Positions 33,388 through 43,123 are shown, counted from the first letter of the stretch. The stretch: DNA of 64,000 nucleotides from Candidatus Hydrogenedens terephthalaticus JGI OTU-1 (GCA_000493945.1 AWNW01000008.1:1-64000), one strand, 5' to 3'. Notes: generated by a model from the sequence alone, not told the origin. A program made the numbers and translations.

Positions 33388-33418
33388 TAGGCTGAGGCTT
33401 TCAACCTCAGCCTATTTT
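33388..33418 (+). terminator. rho-independent terminator after flgE
   Basis: A perfect 10-bp stem, TAGGCTGAGG (33388-33397) and CCTCAGCCTA (33405-33414), with loop CTTTCAA, followed by TTTTCTTA. It lies 48 bases after the flgE stop and separates the rod/hook unit from motA. Confidence 0.88.
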
Positions 33419-33532
33419 CTTATTTAATTGTAATAGCAAAAAAAGGTTCAATCATGTTAAAATCAGAGATGAAGAGGTGTATTATATTAATAAAAATAAA
33501 GAATATGTATATAACATAGAAAAAGGAGTTCT

Positions 33533-34306
33533 ATGGATTTAGCAACTGTAATAGGATTGATTGCAGGGATATCTTTGACACTTATATCTATTTTTATGGG
33601 GGGGTCAATTGTAATCTTTATTAATATACCTTCTTTTATTCTTGTAGTAGGAGGAACCATAGCATCTACGCTAATCAATTATCCATTGAGTGATGTGTTA
33701 AAGGTATTTAATACTGTAAAAAACTCATTTGTCCAGAAACTCACGCCTATAGAAACCTTAATCGAAAAAATTATTGAGTTTGCGACTATTGCAAGAAGAG
33801 AGGGCATTCTTGCTCTCGAAGGACCTGCATCGGAATTAGATGATGAATTTTTGCAACGGGGTATACAACTTGCGATTGATGGAACCGCTCCTGAATTGCT
33901 TAAAGACATCCTTACAACAGAATTAGCGTTTATGGAAGACCGACACGCGTTGGGACAATCCGTTCTAACCGCAATGGCTGCATACGCTCCTGCTTTCGGG
34001 ATGATAGGAACATTGATTGGTTTGGTGCAAATGCTTGCTACGATGGAAGACCCATCTCAAGTTGGTATTGGTATGGCTATTGCTATTTTAACTACATTAT
34101 ACGGAGCATTAATTGCTAACTTAATTATGTTGCCTCTTGCCGGGAAACTAAAAGTTAGAACTGCCGAAGAATTGCTTTTAAGAGAAGTTATAATTGAAGG
34201 TATTTTATCAATACAATCAGGAGATAATCCCCGCGTCGTTGAACAGAAACTGAAAGCATTTATAGCACCTGAATTGCGGAAAAAGATAGTAATAGGGAAA
34301 AAGTAA
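33533..34306 (+). CDS. motA: flagellar motor stator protein MotA
   Basis: 257 residues with four membrane helices (about 5-25, 28-50, 145-170, 180-205). The long cytoplasmic loop carries ARREGILALEGPASELDDEFL, matching the charged MotA loop that contacts FliG. APAFGMIGTLIGLVQML and LYGALIANLIMLPLAGKL contain the conserved prolines beside the ion channel. AAAAGGAG precedes the ATG. It starts a second flagellar unit after the flgE terminator; motB follows by five bases. Confidence 0.95.
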   Translation: MDLATVIGLIAGISLTLISIFMGGSIVIFINIPSFILVVGGTIASTLINYPLSDVLKVFNTVKNSFVQKLTPIETLIEKIIEFATIARREGILALEGPASELDDEFLQRGIQLAIDGTAPELLKDILTTELAFMEDRHALGQSVLTAMAAYAPAFGMIGTLIGLVQMLATMEDPSQVGIGMAIAILTTLYGALIANLIMLPLAGKLKVRTAEELLLREVIIEGILSIQSGDNPRVVEQKLKAFIAPELRKKIVIGKK

Positions 34307-34311
34307 AGATT

Positions 34312-35049
34312 ATGGCAAAGGAAAGAAAAAAACAGCCTGAAGGAGAAGGGGGTGCCCCAGGGTGGGTAGTTACTTATGGGGATATGATGAGTCTGCTCTT
34401 GACTTTTTTTGTTCTACTGCTATCTTTTTCAACCATTAGTGAAGAAGACTTTAAGAAGGCAATGGGTTCTCTTGAAGGTGCTCTGAGTGTGCTTCCCAAA
34501 AATACAGGTGTTTTAGATTTGCAAATGATGAACCGAAGAGAACAGCAAAGGAAAATGCAACAGGCAGCCCAGAAAATAGCCGAAGAATTGCAAATCATAG
34601 GACAGGATAAACAGGTTAAAGTGGAATATGATGCAAAAGGAGGGATAAAAATAACCTTCCCTGACTCCATTTTATTTGATAGAGGAAGTGCAGACCTGAA
34701 ACCCGAATCGTTTCCTATAATTGAATCTGTATCAAAAATATTAGGAGAACTTACCGATGTTTTTGTAGAGATAAAGGGACATACAGATAATACTCCTATC
34801 GTGAATAATCCCAGATATAGAGATAACTATGACTTGAGTTATTATCGCTCTGACCAGGTTATGCGGAAAATGCTTGCCGTTAGTTCTCTTACTCCTGAAA
34901 TGTTTGAAATTACAGCTTGTGGATCGAGCCAGCCTATTTCAACGAATTTAACTGAAGAGGGAAGAAAAGAAAACCGTCGTGTTGAAATTTTTGTGCGAGG
35001 TTTTGTAAGTGAGGAAAAAATGGAAATGATACAAAAGGGAATACCTTGA
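34312..35049 (+). CDS. motB: flagellar motor stator protein MotB
   Basis: 245 residues. A single membrane helix near 22-42 includes TYGDMMSLLLTFFVLLL, with the ion-binding Asp24. The periplasmic OmpA-like peptidoglycan-binding domain (about 110-235) has GHTDNTPI and RRVEIFVRG. It anchors the MotA4-5/MotB2 stator to the wall. H+ or Na+ specificity is not certain from sequence. It sits between motA and fliL. Confidence 0.95.
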   Translation: MAKERKKQPEGEGGAPGWVVTYGDMMSLLLTFFVLLLSFSTISEEDFKKAMGSLEGALSVLPKNTGVLDLQMMNRREQQRKMQQAAQKIAEELQIIGQDKQVKVEYDAKGGIKITFPDSILFDRGSADLKPESFPIIESVSKILGELTDVFVEIKGHTDNTPIVNNPRYRDNYDLSYYRSDQVMRKMLAVSSLTPEMFEITACGSSQPISTNLTEEGRKENRRVEIFVRGFVSEEKMEMIQKGIP

Positions 35050-35115
35050 TTTTATTTCTTGGAATGTGTTTTTCTATTATTACAATGAATATAAATGATA
35101 TAAGGAATGGTTTTT

Positions 35116-35661
35116 ATGGCGGATGAAAAAGCACCGGAACAACAGGGACAAAAAAAATCATCAAGCCTTGTAAAATTGCTCTTAATAGGAGGGGCAAGTG
35201 TGCTAATTCCAGCGATTAGTGCGATTGTTGTATTTATGTTTGTTTTACGACCCATGCTATTAACGGATAACACAGATGAGAAAACTTCTTCTGCAAGTGT
35301 TGATACTTCAGATACAATACCAGCAACGGCAGTAATTGTAAAGTTTGATGAAACGCAAGCAACGGTAATTACACAAAAATCAGATATCCCCGCACCCCTG
35401 TTAATTTATCAAGTGGCAATGTCCTGCTCTGGACCGGAGGTATCAACTGTAGTTGAGGGGAAAAAGGAGTATTTTACAGCGTTGATAAATAAAATACATC
35501 GAAATCGCACACGAACCGAACTTAATGACCCCGGTGTCCAGGAAGCACTATTAAGACAAACGAAAAATGAGGCAAATCAATTGTTGAATAAATTATCCCC
35601 AGGAATTCAGGGATCTATTCTTGAAGTTATGTATCTTAAATATACCATTGTGGACTTATAA
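35116..35661 (+). CDS. fliL: flagellar basal body-associated protein FliL
   Basis: 181 residues from the second ATG (35116), which has AAGGA 9 bases before it; the ATG at 35107 is closer than usual to the same site. A Lys-rich cytoplasmic tail, one membrane helix (about 23-45), a short Ser/Thr linker, then the periplasmic FliL domain with the C-terminal NQLLNKLSPGIQGSILEVMYLKYTIVDL, close to the FliL ending (V...vyFt.fvvq). FliL rings support the stators. The stop overlaps the fliN ATG by one base. Confidence 0.82.
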   Translation: MADEKAPEQQGQKKSSSLVKLLLIGGASVLIPAISAIVVFMFVLRPMLLTDNTDEKTSSASVDTSDTIPATAVIVKFDETQATVITQKSDIPAPLLIYQVAMSCSGPEVSTVVEGKKEYFTALINKIHRNRTRTELNDPGVQEALLRQTKNEANQLLNKLSPGIQGSILEVMYLKYTIVDL

Positions 35662-35996
35662 TGATGGCTATACAAAATTCTGAAAATATTTCTGATTTTG
35701 TTCCTGAGGAAGATTTAGAAAAAGAAACTCCCCCTTCCGCGGTTCACCTGACTTTAAATGATTTAGCAATGCTTCCTATTAATGTGAGTGCAGAATTGGG
35801 AAGATGTTCTATAAAAATAAAAGATATTTTGAAGTTAGACAAAGGGTCTATAGTTACATTAAACAAACAGGCGGGTGAGTTGGCAGATATATTTTTTAAT
35901 GGTATTCTTATAGGTAGGGGAGAGATGATAGTTTTAGCCGATACTTTACATATTCGCATAATCGAGATTGAGGGATTTAAAAGAGATGAAGAATAG
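35661..35996 (+). CDS. fliN: flagellar motor switch protein FliN
   Basis: 111 residues. The SpoA/FliN domain covers about 32-105: LAMLPINVSAELGRCSIKIKDIL, LDKGSIVTLNKQAGELADIFFNGILIGRGE and IRIIEIEG, typical of FliN. It forms the base of the C-ring with FliM. No fliM gene lies upstream, where it normally sits, so FliM must be elsewhere or the C-ring is modified. It is coupled to fliL by a one-base overlap and to fliO by an 11-base overlap. Confidence 0.93.
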   Translation: MMAIQNSENISDFVPEEDLEKETPPSAVHLTLNDLAMLPINVSAELGRCSIKIKDILKLDKGSIVTLNKQAGELADIFFNGILIGRGEMIVLADTLHIRIIEIEGFKRDEE

Positions 35997-36801
35997 GAAA
36001 AATATTTTTTGGGTTATTCCATTTTTGTTGTTATTTATTTCGGGACTATATATTTTTGCAGAAAATACTTCTCCAACTGAAAAAGATAATATTCTGGATA
36101 AATTAAAAGACCCTGGACAATATGTGGGAAAAAGCAATGAGGGCGCTAATCCAGTAAAAAATGTAGAAACACCCCTTGAGAAGGAAAATACATCCTCTAA
36201 AACAAATAATACATGGTTCTCTCAACATCAGACAGTTTGGGGTTCGGAGCAAACAACCCCAGAAAACACAGAAGGAGAAAATCTCACTTCAGCTAGTTCC
36301 AATACATCTACAACAGGAACTTCATGGATATATTATTTCTTTAGAACGCTTGTTGCCCTTATCTTTGTCGTTGGATTGATACTTGTATTATTAGGAGTGC
36401 TTCGCTATTTTTCAAATAAAACATATCGAGGGATGAAATCTATTGGAAAAATTGTAGGTGTTCTTTATTTATCTCCGCGTGCAAGAATTTATTATGTGCA
36501 AAGTGCAGGGAAAGTTTTTGTTTTAGGCATTTCAGGAGACCAAATGAATTTATTATTTGCCTTTCCAGAGGATGAATTTTTTGCCTCTATTGCAAATGAA
36601 GATATTGCAGAGCCTTCTTATCCACAAAAGACATTTAGTAAGGTTTTAGATGATGTCGAAACAAGAATTCAATCCCAGGGTTCTTCAAAAATCCCCGAAG
36701 TATCAGAAAATATAGATGATGAATTGGCTTCCTTGAAAGCAAACATACAAAGACTACAGCAAGCAATACGAGAAGAAACAAATAATGCTTCAGACCAGTA
36801 G
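35986..36801 (+). CDS. fliO: FliO-like flagellar export assembly protein
   Basis: 271 residues from the ATG at 35986 inside the end of fliN; a TTG at 35968 is also in frame. An N-terminal signal or TM helix (about 6-24), a Ser/Thr/Asn/Glu-rich periplasmic segment (25-105), a second helix (about 110-135), then the FliO domain with [35 protein letters not shown]-terminal coiled coil (about 235-265) is an unusual extension. FliO helps build the FliP-FliR export gate. Low sequence conservation is normal; position before fliP is strong support. Confidence 0.85.
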   Translation: MKNRKNIFWVIPFLLLFISGLYIFAENTSPTEKDNILDKLKDPGQYVGKSNEGANPVKNVETPLEKENTSSKTNNTWFSQHQTVWGSEQTTPENTEGENLTSASSNTSTTGTSWIYYFFRTLVALIFVVGLILVLLGVLRYFSNKTYRGMKSIGKIVGVLYLSPRARIYYVQSAGKVFVLGISGDQMNLLFAFPEDEFFASIANEDIAEPSYPQKTFSKVLDDVETRIQSQGSSKIPEVSENIDDELASLKANIQRLQQAIREETNNASDQ

Positions 36802-36811
36802 AATTATTAGC

Positions 36812-37609
36812 ATGAGGATAAAAAAAAACACCCTTTTGAAAAGTAAAAAATTTGGACTTTTTTTGTTTTGCTTCTTTATTATTTGGGTGTCCAGTTCCTT
36901 TGCTCAACCTTCCCGTACTTCGGTAACAAATCCAACAGGTGTAAATATTGTTGGAACTGCTCAGCAAGCAATTGCCCCTGAGAATCTTTCTACCACATTA
37001 ACATTAGTAATACTTATTACTGCACTTACATTAGCGCCGGCAATTCTTGTCTTAACCACATCTTTTACAAGGATTATTGTAGTCCTTGCCTTCCTTCGAC
37101 AGGCGTTAGCGACACAACAGACTCCTCCCAATCAAGTCTTAATTGGATTATCTCTATTTTTGACAATGTTTATTATGATGCCTACCTATGAACGGGTTAA
37201 TCGTGAAGCCATACAACCTTATATTCAACAGCAAATTAGTCAGTCGGAAGCATTTAATCGTGCTTTAACTCCTATTCGGGAATTTATGTTCAAACAAACA
37301 AGACCTCAGGAACTGAAAACCATGTTGCAGATTTCGGGAAGAGGTAGACCCAATACCCCGGATGATGTTCCAACACATGTTCTTATCCCTGCCTTTGTAT
37401 TGAGTGAACTTAAAACCGCGTTTATGATTGGTTTTTTGCTATATATTCCTTTTTTAATTATTGATATGGTAGTGGCAAGCACATTAATGTCTATGGGTAT
37501 GATGATGTTACCCCCTATTTTCGTATCGTTACCTTTTAAGATAATTCTTTTCGTTCTTGTAGATGGATGGACATTAGTTGTGGGTAATTTGGTCAGAAGT
37601 TTTCAATAA
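36812..37609 (+). CDS. fliP: flagellar export gate protein FliP
   Basis: 265 residues from the ATG at 36812; the frame is open nine codons earlier but that start lies in fliO. A signal peptide ends after SSSFA (about 31). [38 protein letters not shown] (split across about 79-116) and [35 protein letters not shown] are the classical FliP signatures. FliP forms the inner-membrane gate with FliQ and FliR. Neither of those follows here, which is unusual because fliPQR are generally adjacent. Confidence 0.95.
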   Translation: MRIKKNTLLKSKKFGLFLFCFFIIWVSSSFAQPSRTSVTNPTGVNIVGTAQQAIAPENLSTTLTLVILITALTLAPAILVLTTSFTRIIVVLAFLRQALATQQTPPNQVLIGLSLFLTMFIMMPTYERVNREAIQPYIQQQISQSEAFNRALTPIREFMFKQTRPQELKTMLQISGRGRPNTPDDVPTHVLIPAFVLSELKTAFMIGFLLYIPFLIIDMVVASTLMSMGMMMLPPIFVSLPFKIILFVLVDGWTLVVGNLVRSFQ

Positions 37610-37621
37610 GAGGGCTATTTT

Positions 37622-38071
37622 ATGGATTTAGCAAAAATAGTCAAGATATGTATAGTTTTAGGGATTCTTATTATCGGTGTTCCTATTTTAATACAGTTTC
37701 TTCCTGCTCCACTAAGTATGGAAAGAATCATAGAAGGATTTAAAAAATCGGATTTAGGTGTAGTTGAAATACAGGTGGTCAGTCCACCAACGAATGAGGC
37801 AATTGCTCAAATAAGTTTTAGGGTAGGAGATGCATTAGTGAATATATATCAGTATGATAATGAAGGGACTATTGCGAGATATGCAGAGATGTATAAAAAG
37901 GACCCGGGTACGGCAATCGTTGAAGCATGGGGACTTGCTCAATCATTAGGGGCGGCTCCTTCAAAAAACAAACCGGAACGCGTAGCTCGCCGCAAGATGT
38001 TTCTCTTAGTTACACAGGGAGAAGACAAGTCGCTTTTAGAGCATATAGTCAAAATTTTTACAACTCTGTAA
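37622..38071 (+). CDS. membrane-anchored protein of unknown function at the end of the flagellar locus
   Basis: 149 residues. One N-terminal hydrophobic helix (about 8-28), then a soluble domain of about 120 residues outside the membrane, with LGVVEIQVVSPPTNEAIAQISFRVGDALVNIYQYDN as its beta-rich core and a helical, Lys-rich end. It lacks the two-helix layout of FliQ, although it occupies the fliQ position, 12 bases after fliP and in the same orientation. I do not recognise a family. Co-expression with fliP is very likely, so a role in gate assembly, stator support or rod export is a reasonable guess only. Confidence 0.72.
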   Translation: MDLAKIVKICIVLGILIIGVPILIQFLPAPLSMERIIEGFKKSDLGVVEIQVVSPPTNEAIAQISFRVGDALVNIYQYDNEGTIARYAEMYKKDPGTAIVEAWGLAQSLGAAPSKNKPERVARRKMFLLVTQGEDKSLLEHIVKIFTTL

Positions 38072-38103
38072 TATTTTTATCCGAAAAGTATTCTTATCTT
38101 TAA

Positions 38104-40143
38104 TTATTCATTCCCTGCTTCACGGGATTTTTCATAGGCAGCAATAATATCTTTGGCAATAAATTCGGGTACTTCGTCATAATGACTAAATTTCAAATCG
38201 AAGGTTCCTCTACCACCCGTCATACTTCTCAAATCAGTTGCATAACGGAGAATTTCTGATTCAGGAACCAATGCCCGTATTTGCTGTAAGCCACCTCCAA
38301 CAGGTTCCATCCCTAAAATTCTTCCACGGCGACTATTTAAATCCCCGGTAATATCACCCATAAAATCTTCGGGGACAGTTACCGTAATTTCCATAATGGG
38401 TTCTAATATACATGGGTTTGCTTCGCGAACACCCTTTTGTATAGCAAGGGAAGCAGCGATTTTGAAAGCGAGTTCGGAAGAGTCCACCGTATGATAGGAA
38501 CCGAAGAATAAATCAACAACAATGTCAACGACGGGATGTCCTGAAATCACACCTTTTGCCAGTGCTTCTTGTGCTCCTTTGTCAACTGCAGGAATGTATT
38601 GTTTGGGAACAACACCACCTACGATACTATCTACAAATTTATATCCACCACCGCGTTCATTGGGAGAAAGTCGAAGGTGGACATCGCCATATTGTCCATG
38701 ACCTCCGGTCTGTTTCTTGTATTTTCCTTGAACTTCTGCTTTACCACGAATGGTCTCTTTGTAAGCAACTTTGGGGATACGGGTTTCTGCTTCTACATTA
38801 TATTTCCGTTTCATTCGATTTAATAGAATTTCAATCTGTAAATCGCCCATCCCACGGATAACATGTTCACCTGTTTCATTATCCCTGTAATGGCTGAAGG
38901 TGGGGTCTTCTTCTGCCATACGATTTAACGCTTCACCAATACGGTCTTCATCGTTCCTTGATTTTGGAGAAATGGCTAATTTAACCATAGAACGAGGTAA
39001 TTCAATCGTAGGAAGTTTTATCTCATTGCCCGAAACAGTCAGCGTATCACCGAAATGGGTATTCTTTAACTTTGTCATTGCGGCAATATCTCCGGGACCT
39101 ACTTCTGCTATCTGCTTTTGCTCCTTTCCTATCAGCATTACAATTTTACCTGAACGCTCTTTGGTTTGTGTGGAACTATTATAAAAATCCGAATCCGACC
39201 GTAAAGTGCCGGAAAATACACGGAAATAAGTGAGATGTCCTACAAATGGGTCAACCATAGAACGGAATACCTGAGCCACAAAGGGACCATCGGGGTCAGG
39301 TGTTATAACGACATCTTCACCAGCAGAATTCTTTGCCACAACAGTCCGTTCTAACGGATTAGGGAATGAATTGGCTATAATGTCAAGCAATTCTTCATGA
39401 CCAATTCCCTTAGTAACACTACCTGCGATGATTGGGATAATTTTCCCTGTGCTAATTCCTTTCTGAAGCCCTTTATCAAATTCTTCCTGAGATAATTCAA
39501 AAGTTTCCAGATATTTTTCCATAAGTGCTTCGTCTGTTTCCGCAACCACCTCTACGATGGCTTCTTTTGCCTTTTCTGCTTCGGCTCCTAAAACAGAGGC
39601 ATCTCCCGTAACAATATTAACAACACCACTCAAGTTTGCGGATTGTCCTATGGGCATTACTATTGGGACGCAATGTTTGCCATAGGCATTCTGAATCTTT
39701 TCAACTACTTCATTAAAATTGGTATGTTCACGGTCTAATTTATTAACAAAAATAGCACGGGGAATTTGTCTCTTTTCTGCATATTTCCATGCTATATCCG
39801 TTCCTACTTGAACACCTGTAGTTGCATCTACCAGGATAACTAACGCATCGAGAACGGCGGAGGATGCACATAACTCTCCGATAAAGTCTGTATAACCCGG
39901 ATGGTCAACAATATGTATCCGTGTCCCCTTCCAATCTAAATGAACTAATTTCATAGCAATGGAACACTTGCGGTCTTTTTCATCTTCCAGATAATCACAA
40001 ACAGTGTTTCCATCTTCAATGCTTCCTAAGCGAGTGGTTAGTCCTGCGGAATACAATATTCGTTCAATTAACATTGTTTTTCCAACACCACCATGTCCTG
40101 CAAAACCAACATTACGAACTTTTCTCGGGTCAAATTGTGCCAT
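38104..40143 (-). CDS. elongation factor G-like GTPase (FusA2 type)
   Basis: 679 residues with the complete five-domain EF-G order. G1 AGHGGVGKT (about 15-23), G3 DHPGYTDF and G4 NKLDRE are present. The switch I motif reads RKCSI rather than RGITI, placing Ser where canonical EF-G has Thr. That, the EDGNTVCDYLEDEK segment and the slightly shorter length suggest the EF-G paralogue class (FusA2), not the main translocase. Such paralogues may act in ribosome recycling or stress, but function varies. It is convergent with the flagellar locus and divergent from the Memo gene. Confidence 0.85.
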   Translation of the reverse strand: MAQFDPRKVRNVGFAGHGGVGKTMLIERILYSAGLTTRLGSIEDGNTVCDYLEDEKDRKCSIAMKLVHLDWKGTRIHIVDHPGYTDFIGELCASSAVLDALVILVDATTGVQVGTDIAWKYAEKRQIPRAIFVNKLDREHTNFNEVVEKIQNAYGKHCVPIVMPIGQSANLSGVVNIVTGDASVLGAEAEKAKEAIVEVVAETDEALMEKYLETFELSQEEFDKGLQKGISTGKIIPIIAGSVTKGIGHEELLDIIANSFPNPLERTVVAKNSAGEDVVITPDPDGPFVAQVFRSMVDPFVGHLTYFRVFSGTLRSDSDFYNSSTQTKERSGKIVMLIGKEQKQIAEVGPGDIAAMTKLKNTHFGDTLTVSGNEIKLPTIELPRSMVKLAISPKSRNDEDRIGEALNRMAEEDPTFSHYRDNETGEHVIRGMGDLQIEILLNRMKRKYNVEAETRIPKVAYKETIRGKAEVQGKYKKQTGGHGQYGDVHLRLSPNERGGGYKFVDSIVGGVVPKQYIPAVDKGAQEALAKGVISGHPVVDIVVDLFFGSYHTVDSSELAFKIAASLAIQKGVREANPCILEPIMEITVTVPEDFMGDITGDLNSRRGRILGMEPVGGGLQQIRALVPESEILRYATDLRSMTGGRGTFDLKFSHYDEVPEFIAKDIIAAYEKSREAGNE

Positions 40144-40317
40144 CGGATAACTCCATTCTTATTAGGGTTATAGGATTAAAATTGAATTTAAAAAGAAATT
40201 ACTGCACGATTATCCATTTTCGTTTAAAATCATAGAGTATGTATTATACTGATTATATATAATAATCCTCAAATTCATAAGTAACTGAAAATTTATAATG
40301 AATAAGGTATATAAAAT

Positions 40318-41337
40318 ATGTGTTCATCTTTTTTTCCAGGAAGAAGCATAAAACCAGTAATTTGTTTATTGTCCCTTTTGATATTATTTATTAACCCGTT
40401 GCTTTTTTCTGCTGAGAAAATACGCCGCCCTGTTTCGGCAGGGACATTGTATCCGGGAGACTTACCGGTATTAAAGGAAACGCTTCAAAAGTTTTTCGAG
40501 CAGGTTCCTCCAAGCCCTAATACCAATCACAAACTGGTTGCCTGTGTTGTCCCTCATTCAGGATGGGGTTTATGTGGAAATTTGATGGCTCGTGCTTTTG
40601 CAGAAATTAAAGAAGAGGAGTTTGAGAATGTAATTATTCTGGCTCCTTCCCACATTGCTAAATTTGCGGGTTGTTCTTTGCCATCCATACAAGGTTTTGC
40701 AACACCTTTAGGTGTGGTGCGCGTTGATTATGAAAAATTAGAGCAGATGGCTCTATCTCCTTATATAGTGATGCAATCATTGCAGAAATCATTGCGACAG
40801 GGAAGAACCGCTATCCATGAAAATGAATATTCCGTAGAAGTAATTTTACCCATGTTACAGTATAAACTGAAATCTACAAAGATTATGCCGATTCTTGTTG
40901 GGGAATTTGTTGATAATTATGGAAAAGAGAGTTCTAATGTATTTAGAAATATCGTAGAAACATTACGAAGATTTATTACCGATAAAACGCTGTTAATTTT
41001 AAGTACGGATTTAACATCGTGGGGTGCCTCATTTAACTATACACCGGCACCTGCGGAACAAATGCTTGAAATGCAAGAAAAATTGGATAAAGAATTGATT
41101 GACCTTCTCATGAAGAAAGACCTGTTAGGTTTGCAGGATTATTTTGAAAGGACAAAAAACCCTGTGTGTGGGAAGAATGCAATGTATCTATTTGTTGCCC
41201 TTTTACCCAAGGATGTTCAGGGAACCTTTTTAGGTTATGAGCAATCCGGTAGAAAATTAAATATAAAAGATACCTCAATAGGATTTACTGCTATTAATTA
41301 TTACCGTCCTGTTTTATCCGAAGCACCGAACAATTAG
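40318..41337 (+). CDS. exported Memo-family (AmmeMemoRadiSam B) protein
   Basis: 339 residues. A hydrophobic signal segment (about 11-31, ending FSA) precedes the Memo domain. RRPVSAGTLYPGD is the family opening. The metal or active-site ligands by family alignment are H80 (VVPHSGWGLCG), H112 (LAPSHIAKF) and C284 (NPVCGKNAMY); IHENEYSVEVILPML is the second signature. Memo proteins resemble non-heme iron dioxygenases and in bacteria often sit beside AMMECR1 and a radical SAM gene. Neither is here, and export is unusual. AAGG lies about 10 bases before the ATG. Confidence 0.85.
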   Translation: MCSSFFPGRSIKPVICLLSLLILFINPLLFSAEKIRRPVSAGTLYPGDLPVLKETLQKFFEQVPPSPNTNHKLVACVVPHSGWGLCGNLMARAFAEIKEEEFENVIILAPSHIAKFAGCSLPSIQGFATPLGVVRVDYEKLEQMALSPYIVMQSLQKSLRQGRTAIHENEYSVEVILPMLQYKLKSTKIMPILVGEFVDNYGKESSNVFRNIVETLRRFITDKTLLILSTDLTSWGASFNYTPAPAEQMLEMQEKLDKELIDLLMKKDLLGLQDYFERTKNPVCGKNAMYLFVALLPKDVQGTFLGYEQSGRKLNIKDTSIGFTAINYYRPVLSEAPNN

Positions 41338-41393
41338 TAAATTTATATAAAATCCTTTAGAACTTTTTTTACATAATCGCTATGTATAAAGAA

Positions 41394-42095
41394 TTAAATG
41401 TCAGCAAGTTCTTTTATAACCATATTGCGGAACATCTGTTCAAAACGAGCACATGCTTTCTGTGCATTAGCGACAACCTGTTCATGAGTTAAGATGGAAT
41501 GATCAAAACAATAATTGGTAACACAAGAAAACATGGCTGTTTTCATACCCATTTCCATAGCCCAATACAACTCCGGTCCTCCACTCATACCGATAACATC
41601 GCCTCCCATAGATAAAAATAGTCGTAATTCGGATTGCGTTTCATAACATGGTCCCGTTACCCAGATATAAGTGCCTTTCGGATGATAGTGATGAAATACC
41701 CACGATGGATACATTATTGGAGGAGTAGGAAAAGGTTTATATTGAACCGAAACAAGTTTTTCAACGGATACAAAATCTCCAACAGACATGTCTTTATTTA
41801 ATCCACCCACTGCATTTATAGAGATTAGATGTGTTATTCCTTGTTCTCTAAAATAATTTAAAAAAGATTTAAATTTTTCAAATTCATACCCCTCATAAGC
41901 ATGTATCCTGCCACTGCAAATTATTGTGGGTATCGAACCAATAAAGCCATCAATGATTTGATATTTATGCCCTGCTATTTGTGTTGTGATTTCGGGAAAT
42001 ACATCGAATAAAGATTTTTCCTGACAGTAAACATCTAAAATGTTTGTAAAATTCAAACCCGAGCCTGTTATGATTGCTAATTTTATGTGTGCCAT
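41394..42095 (-). CDS. purine nucleoside phosphorylase / MTAP-family phosphorylase
   Basis: 233 residues, slightly short for trimeric PNP/MTAP (about 260-290). ITGSGL at 9-14 is the phosphate loop, then CSGRIHAYEGYEF, ISINAVGGLN near 92-101 (the Ala-x-Gly base-site segment), TGPCYETQSELRLF and GMSGGPELYWAMEMGM near 165-180 (canonical M-S-T-x-P-E is here M-S-G-G-P-E). It cleaves purine nucleosides or methylthioadenosine with phosphate. The residue choosing between Asn and Asp substrates cannot be fixed by eye. It overlaps the dNTPase gene by 13 bases, a nucleotide-salvage pair. Confidence 0.85.
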   Translation of the reverse strand: MAHIKLAIITGSGLNFTNILDVYCQEKSLFDVFPEITTQIAGHKYQIIDGFIGSIPTIICSGRIHAYEGYEFEKFKSFLNYFREQGITHLISINAVGGLNKDMSVGDFVSVEKLVSVQYKPFPTPPIMYPSWVFHHYHPKGTYIWVTGPCYETQSELRLFLSMGGDVIGMSGGPELYWAMEMGMKTAMFSCVTNYCFDHSILTHEQVVANAQKACARFEQMFRNMVIKELADI

Positions 42096-43123
42096 GGGGA
42101 AGGTAAAAACAATTCTTGATATTTATTTAAAGCATATTCATCTGTCATACCTGCAAGAAAATCAATAATATTTCTTTCTATAGAATTTTGTGTAAATTCA
42201 GGGTCATTTTGTAATATATCTTCGGGAGGATTTTTCATAAAGTAATGGAACAATTCACGGATAATCCTCTGGGCTTTGTTAATTTCCCTTGCTATCGGTT
42301 CGGATGGATAAAGTTTTTCAAACAAATAAGTCCTTAATTCAACAATAGCATTTAATACATCCGGGACAATCTGGATATTGCCCTGTGTAGAACCTTCGAT
42401 AACCCCGTGAACCATAGTATCAATCTGTTCGGATGCCGTTTTTCCAAGAATAGAAATGGCTTTTGAAGGTAATTGGTCAATTTTCAAAATTTTTGCACGG
42501 ACTGCATCGTCAATGTCATGAGTGATATATGCTATTACATCACTTAAACTAACAATAAGTGCTTCATAACTTATGTTTTCCGGACAGGGTTGTCCGAAAA
42601 GAATGCATTTTCCCCGAGAATGATTTCGAATTCCTTCCCGAACCTCATAAGTGAGATTTAATCCTTTTTTGCCTTTTCGTCTTTGTTCGAGAATGTCCAC
42701 AACGCGCAAACTCTGTTCCGCATGGTTAAAACCGAATGAGGATAGTTCATTTAGTGCTCGTTCACCCGCATGTCCAAATGGCGTATGACCTAAATCATGC
42801 CCTAAAGCAATGGCTTCGGTTAAATCTTCGTTTAACCTCAGAACGCGAGATATGGTGCGGGCAATTTGCACCACTTCTAATGTATGTGTAAGCCGCGTTC
42901 GATAATGATCCCCTAAAGGAGCAAGAAATACCTGCGTCTTCCGTTTTAATCGGCGGAATGCTTTGGAATGAATTATACGGTCACGGTCTCGCTGAAAGCA
43001 GGTGCGGTAAGGGTCTTCCTTTTCCGGTACTTGTCTCCCTTTGGAATTTATGGCAAGGCATGCTAACGGTGATAACCATTCTTTTTCTTTTGCTTCATAT
43101 AATTCACGGAAAAGGATAGTCAT
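42083..43123 (-). CDS. dGTPase-like deoxynucleoside triphosphate triphosphohydrolase
   Basis: 346 residues. HD-domain metal ligands are present: H in RTRLTHTLEV near 73-82, the HD pair in ALGHDLGHTPFGHAGERAL near 106-124 and the later YITHDIDDAVRA near 196-207. FQRDRDRIIHSKAFRRLKRKTQVF near 43-66 is the standard N-terminal signature of this family. It hydrolyses dNTPs to nucleoside and triphosphate. The size matches the shorter dGTPase-like (type 2) group rather than E. coli Dgt. It overlaps the PNP gene and starts 21 bases after galK, so all three likely share a transcript. Confidence 0.9.
   Translation of the reverse strand: MTILFRELYEAKEKEWLSPLACLAINSKGRQVPEKEDPYRTCFQRDRDRIIHSKAFRRLKRKTQVFLAPLGDHYRTRLTHTLEVVQIARTISRVLRLNEDLTEAIALGHDLGHTPFGHAGERALNELSSFGFNHAEQSLRVVDILEQRRKGKKGLNLTYEVREGIRNHSRGKCILFGQPCPENISYEALIVSLSDVIAYITHDIDDAVRAKILKIDQLPSKAISILGKTASEQIDTMVHGVIEGSTQGNIQIVPDVLNAIVELRTYLFEKLYPSEPIAREINKAQRIIRELFHYFMKNPPEDILQNDPEFTQNSIERNIIDFLAGMTDEYALNKYQELFLPSPWHT

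Noticed and set aside
37622..38071. FliQ
   Set aside because: FliQ has about 89 residues with two helices; this protein has one helix and a soluble domain of about 120 residues.
38104..40143. Main translocation factor fusA
   Set aside because: The switch I motif and lack of ribosomal-protein neighbours (rpsL, rpsG, tuf) point to the EF-G paralogue class.
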